DNA of 16,632 bases, taken from NCBI GenBank assembly GCA_049508565.1, contig JBELAT010000029.1, positions 1-16,632 of the forward strand, written 5' to 3'. The position numbers and the translations under genes were made by a program. The DNA comes from CAIRNS01 sp049508565. Its GTDB lineage: Bacteria > Elusimicrobiota > Endomicrobiia > Endomicrobiales > CAIRNS01. Positions within the stretch are counted from its first letter, which is position 1, and every line of letters begins with the position of its first letter. Positions 7,784 through 15,028 of this stretch are shown piece by piece. Under the pieces are notes generated by a model. That model searched no databases, was not told the origin of the DNA, and worked only from the letters and a program-made list of their open reading frames with translations.

Positions 7784-8506
7784 TCAATGCAGCACGTGCC
7801 CGACCATCCCGATGAGCCCGATGCCGGCAAAGAAAAATAATGCGTTTGCCCGGTGATGGACCCGGTGAGTTTCAGGCAGCAGGTCCGCCGCCGCAAGGTA
7901 AATAAACGACCCTGCCGTAAGCGCCAAAAGGCCGCCGAGAATGGGACCGGAAACATTTTTAAGAAAAAAATAGGAAAACAGCGCGGCAATCGGTGTTGCG
8001 ACTGCGACAATAACTGAAAAACGTATAACCTTCGTTCGCGGCATTCCGCAATGAATCAGGATGCCGGTTATAGTGATGCCTTCAGGCATTTTGTGCATCA
8101 GAATCGCGATTGTCGTTACAATCCCCAGACGCCAATCCGCTTCAAACCCGGCAGCAATAGCTACTCCATCAAGCGCTGAATGTATTGTGAGGCCAATTGA
8201 TGACATAACTCCCAGCTTGTGTTCCGGACACTCTTCTTCCCCGCAGGCATGGAACATGAGTCCCTGTTGCAGAAGATAAAATATAAGAAATCCCGCAAAT
8301 ACCAGTAGAAGAGTTTGATTATTTAAACTAAAGGCATCAGGGATCAGATGCATAAACGCTGTTGTCAGCATCACGCCTGCCGCAAAACTGATTATAAACG
8401 AGGCGCGTTTCTTCGCCCATTCAGCGTTTTTTAATACGATGGTCATGCCGATGACTATCGCCATCCCGGCGACAACTGAATACAGTACAACTGGCAATAG
8501 GCCCAT
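7784..8506 (-). CDS. ZIP family divalent metal transporter
   Basis: A 240-residue polytopic inner-membrane protein that probably imports zinc or a related divalent cation into the cytoplasm. It shows the two ZIP signature helices: HSALDG (H109, D113) and HKMPEG (H138, E142), which form the binuclear metal site. A third acidic/His motif, LLPETH (E212, H214), lies in a later helix. The loop around 86-96, HACGEEECPEH, is Cys/His/Glu-rich and could bind or sense metal. AAGGAA lies 6 bases before the ATG. The start is only 2 bases after the nfnB stop, so it is the last gene of the operon. Metal specificity cannot be deduced. I see no Zur-like palindrome at the operon promoter. Confidence 0.93.
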   Translation of the reverse strand: MGLLPVVLYSVVAGMAIVIGMTIVLKNAEWAKKRASFIISFAAGVMLTTAFMHLIPDAFSLNNQTLLLVFAGFLIFYLLQQGLMFHACGEEECPEHKLGVMSSIGLTIHSALDGVAIAAGFEADWRLGIVTTIAILMHKMPEGITITGILIHCGMPRTKVIRFSVIVAVATPIAALFSYFFLKNVSGPILGGLLALTAGSFIYLAAADLLPETHRVHHRANALFFFAGIGLIGMVGHVLH

Positions 8507-8508
8507 TA

Positions 8509-9954
8509 TTATTCCTTTTTTTCAGTAAGGTAATCGCATATACATCTCGCGGCTTGTTTGCCCATGCCCATGGCCTGGATTACCGTTTCACCGCTGACTA
8601 TATCTCCACCGGCGAACACGCCCGGCAGCGATGTCATGAAGGTGCTGTCGACTTTAATATGGCCGGCTTTGTTTATCTGCAATCCCGCTGTCAGTGAAGG
8701 AAGCACGGGGTTGGGATTGGATCCAATGGCAACGACTACCATATCAGCCGCAATGGAGAAATTTGAATTTGGTACCGGCTGGGGCCGGCGTCGCCCGGTG
8801 TCATCCGGTGCCCCCAGTTCCATTGATATACACTCTATCGACTGCACTGCCCTTTTTTCATCGCCAATAAACTGGACCGGAGCAGTGAGAAATTGAAATC
8901 GTATTCCTTCTTCGCGCGCATGATGGATCTCGGCTGCCCGCGCTGGCATTTCAGCCTCTGTCCTGCGATATATGATCGTGACAGTTGCGGCGCCTAAGCG
9001 TAGTGCCGTCCGCGCGGCATCCATGGCGACGTTTCCGCCGCCGATAACAGCGATATTTTTCCCCACATATACCGGTGTATCGAATTTCGGAAACCGATTG
9101 GCGTTCATGAGATTGACGCGCACTAAAAATTCATTAGCAGAAAATATATTGTTAAGGTTTTCGCCAGGCACGTTAAGAAAACTTGGCAGTCCCGCCCCGG
9201 TTCCAATAAAAATTGCTTTAAAACCCTCGGCCAACAGATCGGGTATGCTTTTTGTTCTGCCAACCAGGCAGTTGAACTCAAAAACAACGCCCTGTTGTTT
9301 CAATGTTTCCAGTTCCTGATATACAACGGTACGGGGAAGCCGGAATTCCGGTATTCCGTAACACAATACGCCGCCGGCGGCATGCAGAGACTCAAAAATC
9401 GTAACGGAAAAACCTTTTTGCGCCAGATCGCCCGCACAGGTCAACCCTGCCGGGCCGGAACCGATGATCGCGATCTTGTCGGCGGGAAGTGTTTCCGCCG
9501 GGATGTGCATTGGTGCGGGTATATGTTCGCGTTCCCAGTCGGCGGCGTAGCGTTCCAGGGCTCCGATCGCTATAGGAATACCTTTATTGGCCAGTATGCA
9601 GTGTTTCTCACATTGATCTTCCTGAGGACAGACCCTTCCACAGACTCCCGGCAACGTGCTTTTTTCACGCAAAACCGAAATGGCTTTTTGAGGATCATTG
9701 AGAGCGATTTGCTCGATGAATCCGGGGATATCAATTTCCACGGGGCATCCGGTTATACACGACGGAATTTTACATTGCAAACACCGCCGGGCTTCCTGAA
9801 CCGCCTGTTCGCGGGTATAACCGTCAGACACTTCACCAAAATTCTTTGAACGCTCGCTGGGGAGTCGTTCACTCATGAGGGTGCGGGTGTCGGGCGATGA
9901 GTTTTTTTTTGGTTCATTCATAGTATGTTCAGCTTTTATTTGTTTGTCTGGCAT
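8509..9954 (-). CDS. nfnB: NfnB / glutamate synthase small-subunit-like NADPH oxidoreductase
   Basis: A 481-residue flavin/iron-sulfur oxidoreductase. The N-terminal domain binds two [4Fe-4S] clusters with C58-x2-C61-x4-C66-x3-C70 and C105-x3-C109-x5-C115-x3-C119. An FAD Rossmann motif GSGPAG (165-170) and an NADPH motif GGGNVA (305-310) follow, and a second FAD-contact region GVFAGGD lies near the C-terminus. Stand-alone members are often annotated gltA (glutamate synthase small chain). The NfnA-type gene directly upstream, overlapping by 19 bases, argues for the large subunit of the electron-bifurcating NADH-dependent ferredoxin:NADP+ oxidoreductase. No glutamate synthase large subunit is in the window. 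The ATG at 9954 has a GGA at usable spacing; the next Met (9921) has a poorer context. Confidence 0.93.
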   Translation of the reverse strand: MPDKQIKAEHTMNEPKKNSSPDTRTLMSERLPSERSKNFGEVSDGYTREQAVQEARRCLQCKIPSCITGCPVEIDIPGFIEQIALNDPQKAISVLREKSTLPGVCGRVCPQEDQCEKHCILANKGIPIAIGALERYAADWEREHIPAPMHIPAETLPADKIAIIGSGPAGLTCAGDLAQKGFSVTIFESLHAAGGVLCYGIPEFRLPRTVVYQELETLKQQGVVFEFNCLVGRTKSIPDLLAEGFKAIFIGTGAGLPSFLNVPGENLNNIFSANEFLVRVNLMNANRFPKFDTPVYVGKNIAVIGGGNVAMDAARTALRLGAATVTIIYRRTEAEMPARAAEIHHAREEGIRFQFLTAPVQFIGDEKRAVQSIECISMELGAPDDTGRRRPQPVPNSNFSIAADMVVVAIGSNPNPVLPSLTAGLQINKAGHIKVDSTFMTSLPGVFAGGDIVSGETVIQAMGMGKQAARCICDYLTEKKE

Positions 9955-10784
9955 TTACATTCCGCGAGATGATTTTCCAGGGATAATTTTTCATCTCTTT
10001 TGTACAGCGAGAGCCGGGAGATTAGTTCCACCCAATTGACGCAGTGGGCGTCGAATTCAGGGCCATCGACGCAGGCAAACTTTGTTTCTCCGTCAACCGA
10101 TACTCTGCACACCCCGCACATTCCCGTGCCATCAAGCATGAGAGGGTTTAAGGACACTATCGTCTTTATTTGCAGGGGTTTTGTCATTCCGCTGACCGCC
10201 TGCATCATTGGCACAGGTCCGATGGCGTACACAAGATCGATATGCAATTTCTTGGCAAGAAGATCTGCCAGAACATTTGATACAAAGCCTTTTTGGCCGC
10301 AAGAACCATCGTCAGTTATATCGAAGAGCTTGTCGGAAATTTCGGTCAATTCTTTTTCAAGTATCAACATATCCTTGTTGCGCGCGCCAATAATGGTGAT
10401 TACTTTATTGCCTGCAGCCTTGTATGCCGAGACAACCGGTAATATTTCTGCTGCTCCCACGCCGCCGGCGATCGCAACAATGGTGCCGAAATTTTCAATC
10501 GTTGTCGGGTGGCCAAGAGGACCGAGGATATCTTTAATGGTGTCAGCTTCGTTAAGTCCTGCGAGCAGGGTGGTAGTTTTTCCGCTGCTTTGAAAAATCA
10601 GGCTGATGGTTCCCGTGTCAGCATTAGCGGCAGCGATCGTCAGTGGTATCCGTTCACCGGTATCACCGACACGCACAACGACAAATTGTCCGGCCTTAAA
10701 CCGTCGGGCAATTTCCGGAGCAGCAACTTCTAAGCGGTAGATAGCAGGAGCCAGTACTGTTTTTCGTACAATAGTATGTTTCAT
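9936..10784 (-). CDS. nfnA: NfnA: FAD/[2Fe-2S] subunit of ferredoxin-NADP+ oxidoreductase
   Basis: A 282-residue small subunit of the Nfn/SudB group, related to the dihydroorotate dehydrogenase electron-transfer subunit. It has an N-terminal FAD-binding barrel with RIPLT (45-49), an NAD-binding domain with AGGVGAAE (106-113) and a C-terminal [2Fe-2S] site LDGTGMCGVCR...C (D218, C223, C226, C238). The Asp-plus-three-Cys ligand set is characteristic of NfnA. With NfnB it couples NADH and reduced ferredoxin oxidation to reduction of two NADP+, balancing redox pools in anaerobes. The ATG at 10784 has no Shine-Dalgarno sequence. It lies 29 bases after the trpB stop, so expression may depend on coupling. 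The alternative is a sulfide dehydrogenase (SudAB) role, which the sequence does not separate. Confidence 0.93.
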   Translation of the reverse strand: MKHTIVRKTVLAPAIYRLEVAAPEIARRFKAGQFVVVRVGDTGERIPLTIAAANADTGTISLIFQSSGKTTTLLAGLNEADTIKDILGPLGHPTTIENFGTIVAIAGGVGAAEILPVVSAYKAAGNKVITIIGARNKDMLILEKELTEISDKLFDITDDGSCGQKGFVSNVLADLLAKKLHIDLVYAIGPVPMMQAVSGMTKPLQIKTIVSLNPLMLDGTGMCGVCRVSVDGETKFACVDGPEFDAHCVNWVELISRLSLYKRDEKLSLENHLAECKCQTNK

Positions 10785-10813
10785 ATGGTAAGCTGCGGAG
10801 ATCCAGCTTTCTT

Positions 10814-12172
10814 TTAAATTTTCGGTAAATGTGATAACGCTTCGTGCACTTTTTCGGCGGGGTATTCAAAATCGACCAGGTTGCCGGAAAGGTAATTATC
10901 ATACGCAGCCATGTCAAAGTGTCCGTGGCCGGAAAGGTTAAAGAGAATAACTTTCTTTTCACCGGACTCTTTGGCTTTGAGGGCTTCATCGATTGCAGCG
11001 CGGATCGCATGTGCAGATTCGGGAGCGGGAACGATGCTTTCTGAACGGGCGAACATTACAGCTGCTTCAAATACAGGGTTTTGCCGATATGCCACTGCTT
11101 CTATTATCTTGTCGTTATAGAGCATCGAGACAATGGGTGACATTCCATGATACCGTAACCCGCCAGCATGGATGCCGGCTGGCATAAAGGTATGTCCTAA
11201 GGTATACATCAAGGCGATGGGGCCAAGGCCCGTTGAGTCGCCGTAGTCATAGGCGTAGACCCCTTTGGTAAGGGACGGGCATGCCGCTGGCTCGACGGCG
11301 ATTACGCGCAAATTTTTGTGAGAACCCTGCAGTTTGTCCATGAGAAACGGATTTGCGATGCCGCCGAAATTAGAGCCGCCGCCTACACAGCCGATCACAA
11401 TATCAGGATAATCGCCTGTTTTTTCAAGTTGTTTCTTTGCTTCAAGGCCGATCAGGGTCTGATGCATCAACACGTGGTTAAGCACACTGCCAAGCGTATA
11501 TTTAGTATCATCATGTGTCGCTGCATCTTCCACTGCTTCTGAAATGGCTATTCCCAGTGATCCTGGTGAGTCAGGTGTCGCAGCAAGGACCGAACGCCCG
11601 GCCTGTGTGCGGTCAGTGGGGCTGGCAAAAACTTCAGCACCGAAAAGTTGCATCAGTGATTTACGATACGGTTTCTGTTGGTACGATACCTTGACCATAT
11701 ACACAGTGCACTTCATATCAAGGATAGCGCATGCCATCGATAGGGCAGAGCCCCATTGACCGGCGCCGGTTTCAGTGGCCAGTCGCTTCACGCCCTCCTT
11801 TTTATTGTACCATGCCTGGGCGAGAGCAGTATTTAGTTTGTGCGATCCCGACGCATTAACCCCTTCATACTTATAATAAATTTTTGCCGGTGTGCCGAGT
11901 AGTTTTTCAAGGCTGCGTGCACGGTAAAGCGGCGTTGGGCGGTTCTGGCGGATCAAATTGCGCAGGCCTTCCGGGATATCAACCCAGCGTTCCTTGCTTA
12001 TCTCCTGCATGATGAGAGCTTCGGGGAAAAGAGGGGTCAATTCGGGCAGGGTCGCAGGTTTCATGGTGACCGGGCTCATCATTGGTGGTAGCGGGCGCGG
12101 CAGATCAGCCTGTATATTGTACCATTGTTCCGGTATCTCTTTTTCAGTCAGATGAATTTTAATTTCTTCCAT
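10814..12172 (-). CDS. trpB: TrpB2-type tryptophan synthase beta chain
   Basis: A PLP enzyme that condenses indole with L-serine to L-tryptophan. The 452-residue length and the N-terminal extension before RPTPLYRARSLEK fit the TrpB2 subgroup rather than classical TrpB of about 400 residues. Visible motifs are GSHKLNTAL with the PLP lysine K112, ETGAGQWG (catalytic-type E135, with Trp where classical TrpB has His) and the phosphate-binding glycine loop GGGSNFGG (264-271). No trpA or other trp gene is adjacent. TrpB2 enzymes are thought to salvage indole or act without a tight alpha partner. AAGGAG lies 8 bases before the ATG, in the 15-base gap after the HNH gene. It is the second gene of the operon. 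Confidence 0.94.
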   Translation of the reverse strand: MEEIKIHLTEKEIPEQWYNIQADLPRPLPPMMSPVTMKPATLPELTPLFPEALIMQEISKERWVDIPEGLRNLIRQNRPTPLYRARSLEKLLGTPAKIYYKYEGVNASGSHKLNTALAQAWYNKKEGVKRLATETGAGQWGSALSMACAILDMKCTVYMVKVSYQQKPYRKSLMQLFGAEVFASPTDRTQAGRSVLAATPDSPGSLGIAISEAVEDAATHDDTKYTLGSVLNHVLMHQTLIGLEAKKQLEKTGDYPDIVIGCVGGGSNFGGIANPFLMDKLQGSHKNLRVIAVEPAACPSLTKGVYAYDYGDSTGLGPIALMYTLGHTFMPAGIHAGGLRYHGMSPIVSMLYNDKIIEAVAYRQNPVFEAAVMFARSESIVPAPESAHAIRAAIDEALKAKESGEKKVILFNLSGHGHFDMAAYDNYLSGNLVDFEYPAEKVHEALSHLPKI

Positions 12173-12187
12173 GTTTCCGGCTCCTTT

Positions 12188-12787
12188 TTATTCTTTTTCA
12201 AGCTCACTGTTCCAGTATGCATTGTCAACGAATCGCTGCCAGGAAGTCCGGACTTTCACGGGTGCCTTCAACAGCATTGACAGATTGCCGCGCCAATGCG
12301 GTTTTGAGGGTGTGATAAGCAGTTTCATTCCCGCTTCATCCGGCATTTTGTCAGCTTTTTTTAGGTTGCAGGGGATACAGGAGGTAACTATATTGTCCCA
12401 GCAGGTTCTGCCGCCGCGACTGCGCGGTATCACGTGATCAAGGTTGAGTTCAGAAGTAGTAAATTTTCTGCCGCAATAACAGCAGTGATGACCGTAATGT
12501 TCGTAGAGATTACGGCGGGTAAATTTAACGTCAGTAGCTGGTAGTCGGTCATAGAGTTTAAGGGCAATCACTTCCGGCATCGCGATCTTGAACTGCGGCG
12601 TTGTCACAAATCCCGCCGGATGTTCTAATATCATCGCAGACACTTCGCGCCAATCTTCAAATGAATAGGTGCGGTACTCCTGGTCAACTACGGAAGCATG
12701 GTTGAGATATACCAGCGTTAACGCGCGTTGCCATGAGGTAACTTGGATAGCATAAAAACTTCGATTAAGAACTAAGACATCGCTCAT
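12188..12787 (-). CDS. HNH endonuclease family protein
   Basis: A 199-residue protein of the widespread chromosomal HNH family. The N-terminus MSDVLVLNRSFYAIQV matches the family's conserved opening, which fixes the start at 12787. The zinc and nuclease core is CCYC (C102, C105), LDHVIPRSRGG (D117, H118), WDNIV (N132) and CIPC (C137, C140), followed by CNLKKADK. The Asp-His and Asn residues are the expected metal and catalytic set. The biological substrate of this family is generally unknown; it is not obviously a homing enzyme or a restriction enzyme here. It is the first gene of the operon with trpB, nfnA, nfnB and zip. The ATG follows the predicted transcription start by only about 7 bases, with no ribosome-binding site. 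Confidence 0.92.
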   Translation of the reverse strand: MSDVLVLNRSFYAIQVTSWQRALTLVYLNHASVVDQEYRTYSFEDWREVSAMILEHPAGFVTTPQFKIAMPEVIALKLYDRLPATDVKFTRRNLYEHYGHHCCYCGRKFTTSELNLDHVIPRSRGGRTCWDNIVTSCIPCNLKKADKMPDEAGMKLLITPSKPHWRGNLSMLLKAPVKVRTSWQRFVDNAYWNSELEKE

Positions 12788-12800
12788 GATAGTACGTAAG

Positions 12801-12829
12801 ATTATATACCATTAGTGCTTCTTTGTCAA
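12801..12829 (-). promoter_or_regulatory. Perfect consensus sigma70 promoter of the HNH-trpB-nfnAB-zip operon
   Basis: On the minus strand TTGACA (12829-12824), a 17-bp spacer and TATAAT (12806-12801) match the consensus at all twelve positions. The expected start near 12794 is about 7 bases from the HNH ATG at 12787, so the first message should be leaderless or nearly so. The promoter is back to back with the HU promoter. Confidence 0.85.
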
Positions 12830-12902
12830 AAATGCGTGCGATCATGGAATGCTGTTTTGAGAGATTTACTAAAGTTAGCTGTGATTATTTTTTCAAGATA
12901 AT

Positions 12903-12919
12903 GATACGCGGTCGCGATC
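12903..12919. other. Interrupted palindrome upstream of the HU promoter
   Basis: GATACGCGGTCGCGATC is symmetric around a GT centre (GAT and CGCG arms, one unpaired A). It ends 6 bp before the HU -35 box and lies between the two divergent promoters. The loop is too small for an RNA hairpin, so if functional it is a protein-binding site. CpG-rich chance symmetry is the alternative. Confidence 0.3.
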
Positions 12920-12925
12920 TAGCCC

Positions 12926-12954
12926 TTGACAGGAATAAAAAAATATATTATATT
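12926..12954 (+). promoter_or_regulatory. Sigma70-type promoter of the HU-like gene
   Basis: TTGACA (12926-12931), a 17-bp A/T-rich spacer and TATATT (12949-12954, 5 of 6) form a strong promoter. The start is expected near 12961, giving a leader of about 58 bases. The leader holds a small possible hairpin, ATTCG...CGAAT, near 12962-12978. Confidence 0.8.
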
Positions 12955-13018
12955 TCAACTATATTCGATAAAAACGAATGCAGTGCGGTTTGCCCGTCTC
13001 ACTTGGAGGGGGTTTTTT

Positions 13019-13291
13019 ATGAAGAAGCCGGATGTAGTCCGCCATGTTGCAGAAGTTTCAGGCTTGACCCGCGGTGATGCCAACCGGGCCATTAAAGCCT
13101 TGGTAAAGGTAATTCAAGACGCGCTGAAAAATGGAGAAGTCGTTTCACTGTCTGGACTAGGATCGTTTCGGGCAAAAGATCGTAAGGCTCGTAAAGGGAG
13201 AAACCCAAAAACCGGAGAAGTAATCCCGGTCCCGCCCGGCAAAAAGGTTTCATTCAAACCGACAACTACCTTACGAAAAATGATTCAATAA
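13019..13291 (+). CDS. HU/IHF family histone-like DNA-binding protein
   Basis: A 90-residue nucleoid protein, the usual length for HU. The helical dimerisation half (MKKPDVVRHVAEVSGLTRGDANRAI...) is followed by the family signature GLGSFRAKDRKARKGRNP (47-64) and the beta-arm region TGEVIPVPPGKKVSFKP. Homodimers bend and compact DNA without strong sequence specificity. The arm carries the Asn-Pro (63-64) that intercalates in HU/IHF. The start at 13019 is fixed by GGAGG 9 bases upstream and by family length; an in-frame TTG at 12926 falls inside the -35 box and is excluded. HU versus IHF subunit cannot be decided. The HNH operon is divergently transcribed. Confidence 0.95.
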   Translation: MKKPDVVRHVAEVSGLTRGDANRAIKALVKVIQDALKNGEVVSLSGLGSFRAKDRKARKGRNPKTGEVIPVPPGKKVSFKPTTTLRKMIQ

Positions 13292-13318
13292 TTAACAAAA
13301 CTAACGGATTTTAAATAT

Positions 13319-13343
13319 TGACATCACGTTTATTGTGTCGTCA
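13319..13343. other. Interrupted inverted repeat between HU and the downstream membrane gene
   Basis: TGAC-at-CAC, a 7-base centre and GTG-tc-GTCA form a 25-bp interrupted palindrome, followed by ATTTTCTTTTC. It could be a weak terminator for HU or an operator, since its left arm overlaps a perfect TTGACA (13318-13323). No good -10 box is placed 16-18 bp from that TTGACA, so I do not call a promoter. Confidence 0.3.
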
Positions 13344-13373
13344 ATTTTCTTTTCTGTCCGCTAATAGTTTTAT

Positions 13374-13667
13374 ATGCAAAAAATTAAGATACGTGGATTG
13401 GTTCGTGCTGCTGGATGGATGTTCTGTCTCTGGGGTGTTACCGTAGCCCTCAAAGGGATGTTTGATCTGCTCTGGGGTGAACCTGAAGCAAATTATTATT
13501 CCCCGCACCCGTGGGAGTTCGTCACCCGCCATCAGTGGTTTAACTGGTCGGGGTTTGAAATGATCTATGGACTGGCATGTATCGGCATAACGTATTTGTT
13601 GTGGAAATATGCATCATATGTCCCTGAACAGATTGCAAGAGAAGAGGAACGAAATGAAGGGTTCTAA
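13374..13667 (+). CDS. Small membrane protein of unknown function
   Basis: A 97-residue protein I do not recognise. It has two likely membrane helices (about 11-33 and 60-82). Between them is an aromatic, His/Trp/Tyr-rich outer or inner loop (YYSPHPWEF, HQWFNWSG), and it ends in a charged tail. The basic N-terminus (KIKIR, R11) suggests the ends are cytoplasmic and the loop external. No Shine-Dalgarno sequence precedes the ATG, so the start is uncertain. Evidence that it is real: two coherent hydrophobic segments, and a 14-base overlap with the aminotransferase, whose ribosome site lies in its last codons. The overlap implies a common message and possible coupling. Confidence 0.65.
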   Translation: MQKIKIRGLVRAAGWMFCLWGVTVALKGMFDLLWGEPEANYYSPHPWEFVTRHQWFNWSGFEMIYGLACIGITYLLWKYASYVPEQIAREEERNEGF

Positions 13668-14865
13668 CACTGACAAAATAAAACCGTCAAAAAAGTTGGC
13701 GGCACTCCCGCCATACATATTTTCGCGTATCAATGCACTGAAGATGGAAGTTTCCAAAACCAAAATGGACGTGATCGATCTGGGAATGGGTAATCCTGAC
13801 TTTCCCACACCGTCCCACATCGTTGACCGGTTGTGCGATACGGTCAAGAATCATCATCTGACACACCGCTATCCACAATCGAAAGGTATGCCACGGTTTC
13901 GCAAAGCGGTTGCAGCCTGGATGAATAATCGTTTCGGCGTTACCCTTGATCCGGCTAAAGAGATCATTTCTCTCATTGGCTCTAAAGAAGGCATAGCGCA
14001 CCTGTGTACAGCATATCTTGATCCGGGCGATTATGTTCTGGTGTGCGATCCTGCCTATCCCGTTCATTTCAATGGAGTGATCCTGGCAGGCGGGCAAGTG
14101 TATTCAATGCCCATTGTGGCGGAAAACAATTTTTTACCTGATCTGACCAAAGTTCCTGCTGCTATAGCCAAAAAAGCGAAGTTCATATTTCTCAATTATC
14201 CTAACAACCCCACTGCGGCAGTAATCGAAGACAAGAGTTTCTTAACTGATGTAGTCGCGTTTGCGAAAAAATACAACATTCTGGTTGTGTTTGACAATGC
14301 CTACTCCGAATTAACGTTCGGAGATTATGTCGCACCCTCGTTTTTTGAAATACCCGGTGCGTGGGATGTGGGTCTTGAATTTCATTCATTTTCGAAGACA
14401 TTTAATATGGCAGGCTGGCGCATAGGCTGGGCTTGCGGGCCGAGCAAATTTCTAGCACCGCTGGAAAAACTTAAATCTTTCCTCGATTACGGGGCACCGA
14501 CATTTATTCAGCTGGCGGCGGTCGCTGCACTTGAGGGTTCGCAGGACGTTGTTCGAGACCAGGCGGCGATCTATGAACGGCGTATGAAAAAAATGGTCGC
14601 AGGTCTCAATAAAATCGGATGGCCGGCACAGGAAACCAAGGGAACCATGTATTTATGGTTGAAAATACCTCCAGCGCTCGCGCACATGAAATCTCTCTCT
14701 CTGGCGGAACATTTGATACAGGAAACGGGCATTGTAGTGACACCGGGAATCGGGTTCGGTGAAAGCGGTGAAGGGTACATCCGTATTTCGCTTGTGACCC
14801 ACGACAATCGTTTCCACGATGCGTTGCTGCGGCTTAAAAAATTCATAAAGACCCACGGAAAATAA
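13654..14865 (+). CDS. Class I/II PLP aminotransferase (AlaC / LL-DAP aminotransferase-like)
   Basis: A 403-residue fold-type I aminotransferase. Motifs are IDLGMGNPDFPTP (41-53), the aromatic DPAYPVH (132-138), NYPNNPT (181-187), DNAYSEL (214-220), the PLP lysine K248 in SFSKTFNMAGWRIGW (246-259, with R256 binding the PLP phosphate), and YIRIS near the C-terminus with the substrate-carboxylate arginine. The family transfers amino groups between amino acids (Ala, Asp, LL-diaminopimelate) and 2-oxo acids. The exact substrate cannot be read from the sequence. Homoserine dehydrogenase follows, and this pairing is common in anaerobic bacteria, suggesting an aspartate-family role. GAGG lies 6 bases before the ATG at 13654; an upstream in-frame start (13609) would only add a stretch overlapping the preceding gene. 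Confidence 0.93.
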   Translation: MKGSNTDKIKPSKKLAALPPYIFSRINALKMEVSKTKMDVIDLGMGNPDFPTPSHIVDRLCDTVKNHHLTHRYPQSKGMPRFRKAVAAWMNNRFGVTLDPAKEIISLIGSKEGIAHLCTAYLDPGDYVLVCDPAYPVHFNGVILAGGQVYSMPIVAENNFLPDLTKVPAAIAKKAKFIFLNYPNNPTAAVIEDKSFLTDVVAFAKKYNILVVFDNAYSELTFGDYVAPSFFEIPGAWDVGLEFHSFSKTFNMAGWRIGWACGPSKFLAPLEKLKSFLDYGAPTFIQLAAVAALEGSQDVVRDQAAIYERRMKKMVAGLNKIGWPAQETKGTMYLWLKIPPALAHMKSLSLAEHLIQETGIVVTPGIGFGESGEGYIRISLVTHDNRFHDALLRLKKFIKTHGK

Positions 14866-14951
14866 ATATCATACGCTCTCGTTGGCCGTTGTTACCCCTT
14901 GCAGTCATTTCCGGGCTTATTAGTGTATGCGTGTCAATGTCAAACAAGAGT

Positions 14952-14975
14952 TCTCCGCTGTGAGTCATGCGGAGA
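14952..14975. other. Perfect 7-bp inverted repeat upstream of hom
   Basis: TCTCCGC (14952-14958) and GCGGAGA (14969-14975) flank a 10-base loop. It is GC-rich and stable as RNA, but no T-run follows on either strand, so it is not an intrinsic terminator. It lies in the 163-base gap before hom and ends 53 bases before its ATG. It could be an operator or leader hairpin. I found no convincing promoter in the same gap. Confidence 0.4.
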
Positions 14976-15028
14976 TCACATAAAAAATGTAATACGATGA
15001 CGATTTATTGATAAGGAAATTAGATTGT

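Noticed and set aside
10000..10593. A 197-codon plus-strand open frame antisense to nfnA.
   Set aside because: The minus frame encodes an unambiguous NfnA with all cofactor ligands. The antisense frame is a coding-strand shadow.
14866..15000. Open frame in phase with the aminotransferase stop, giving a Cys-rich peptide (ACQCQTRVLRCESCGDH) that looks like a small zinc ribbon.
   Set aside because: It has no ribosome site and no convincing start codon. An open run of about 45 codons is not improbable by chance, and the GC-rich inverted repeat explains part of the sequence.
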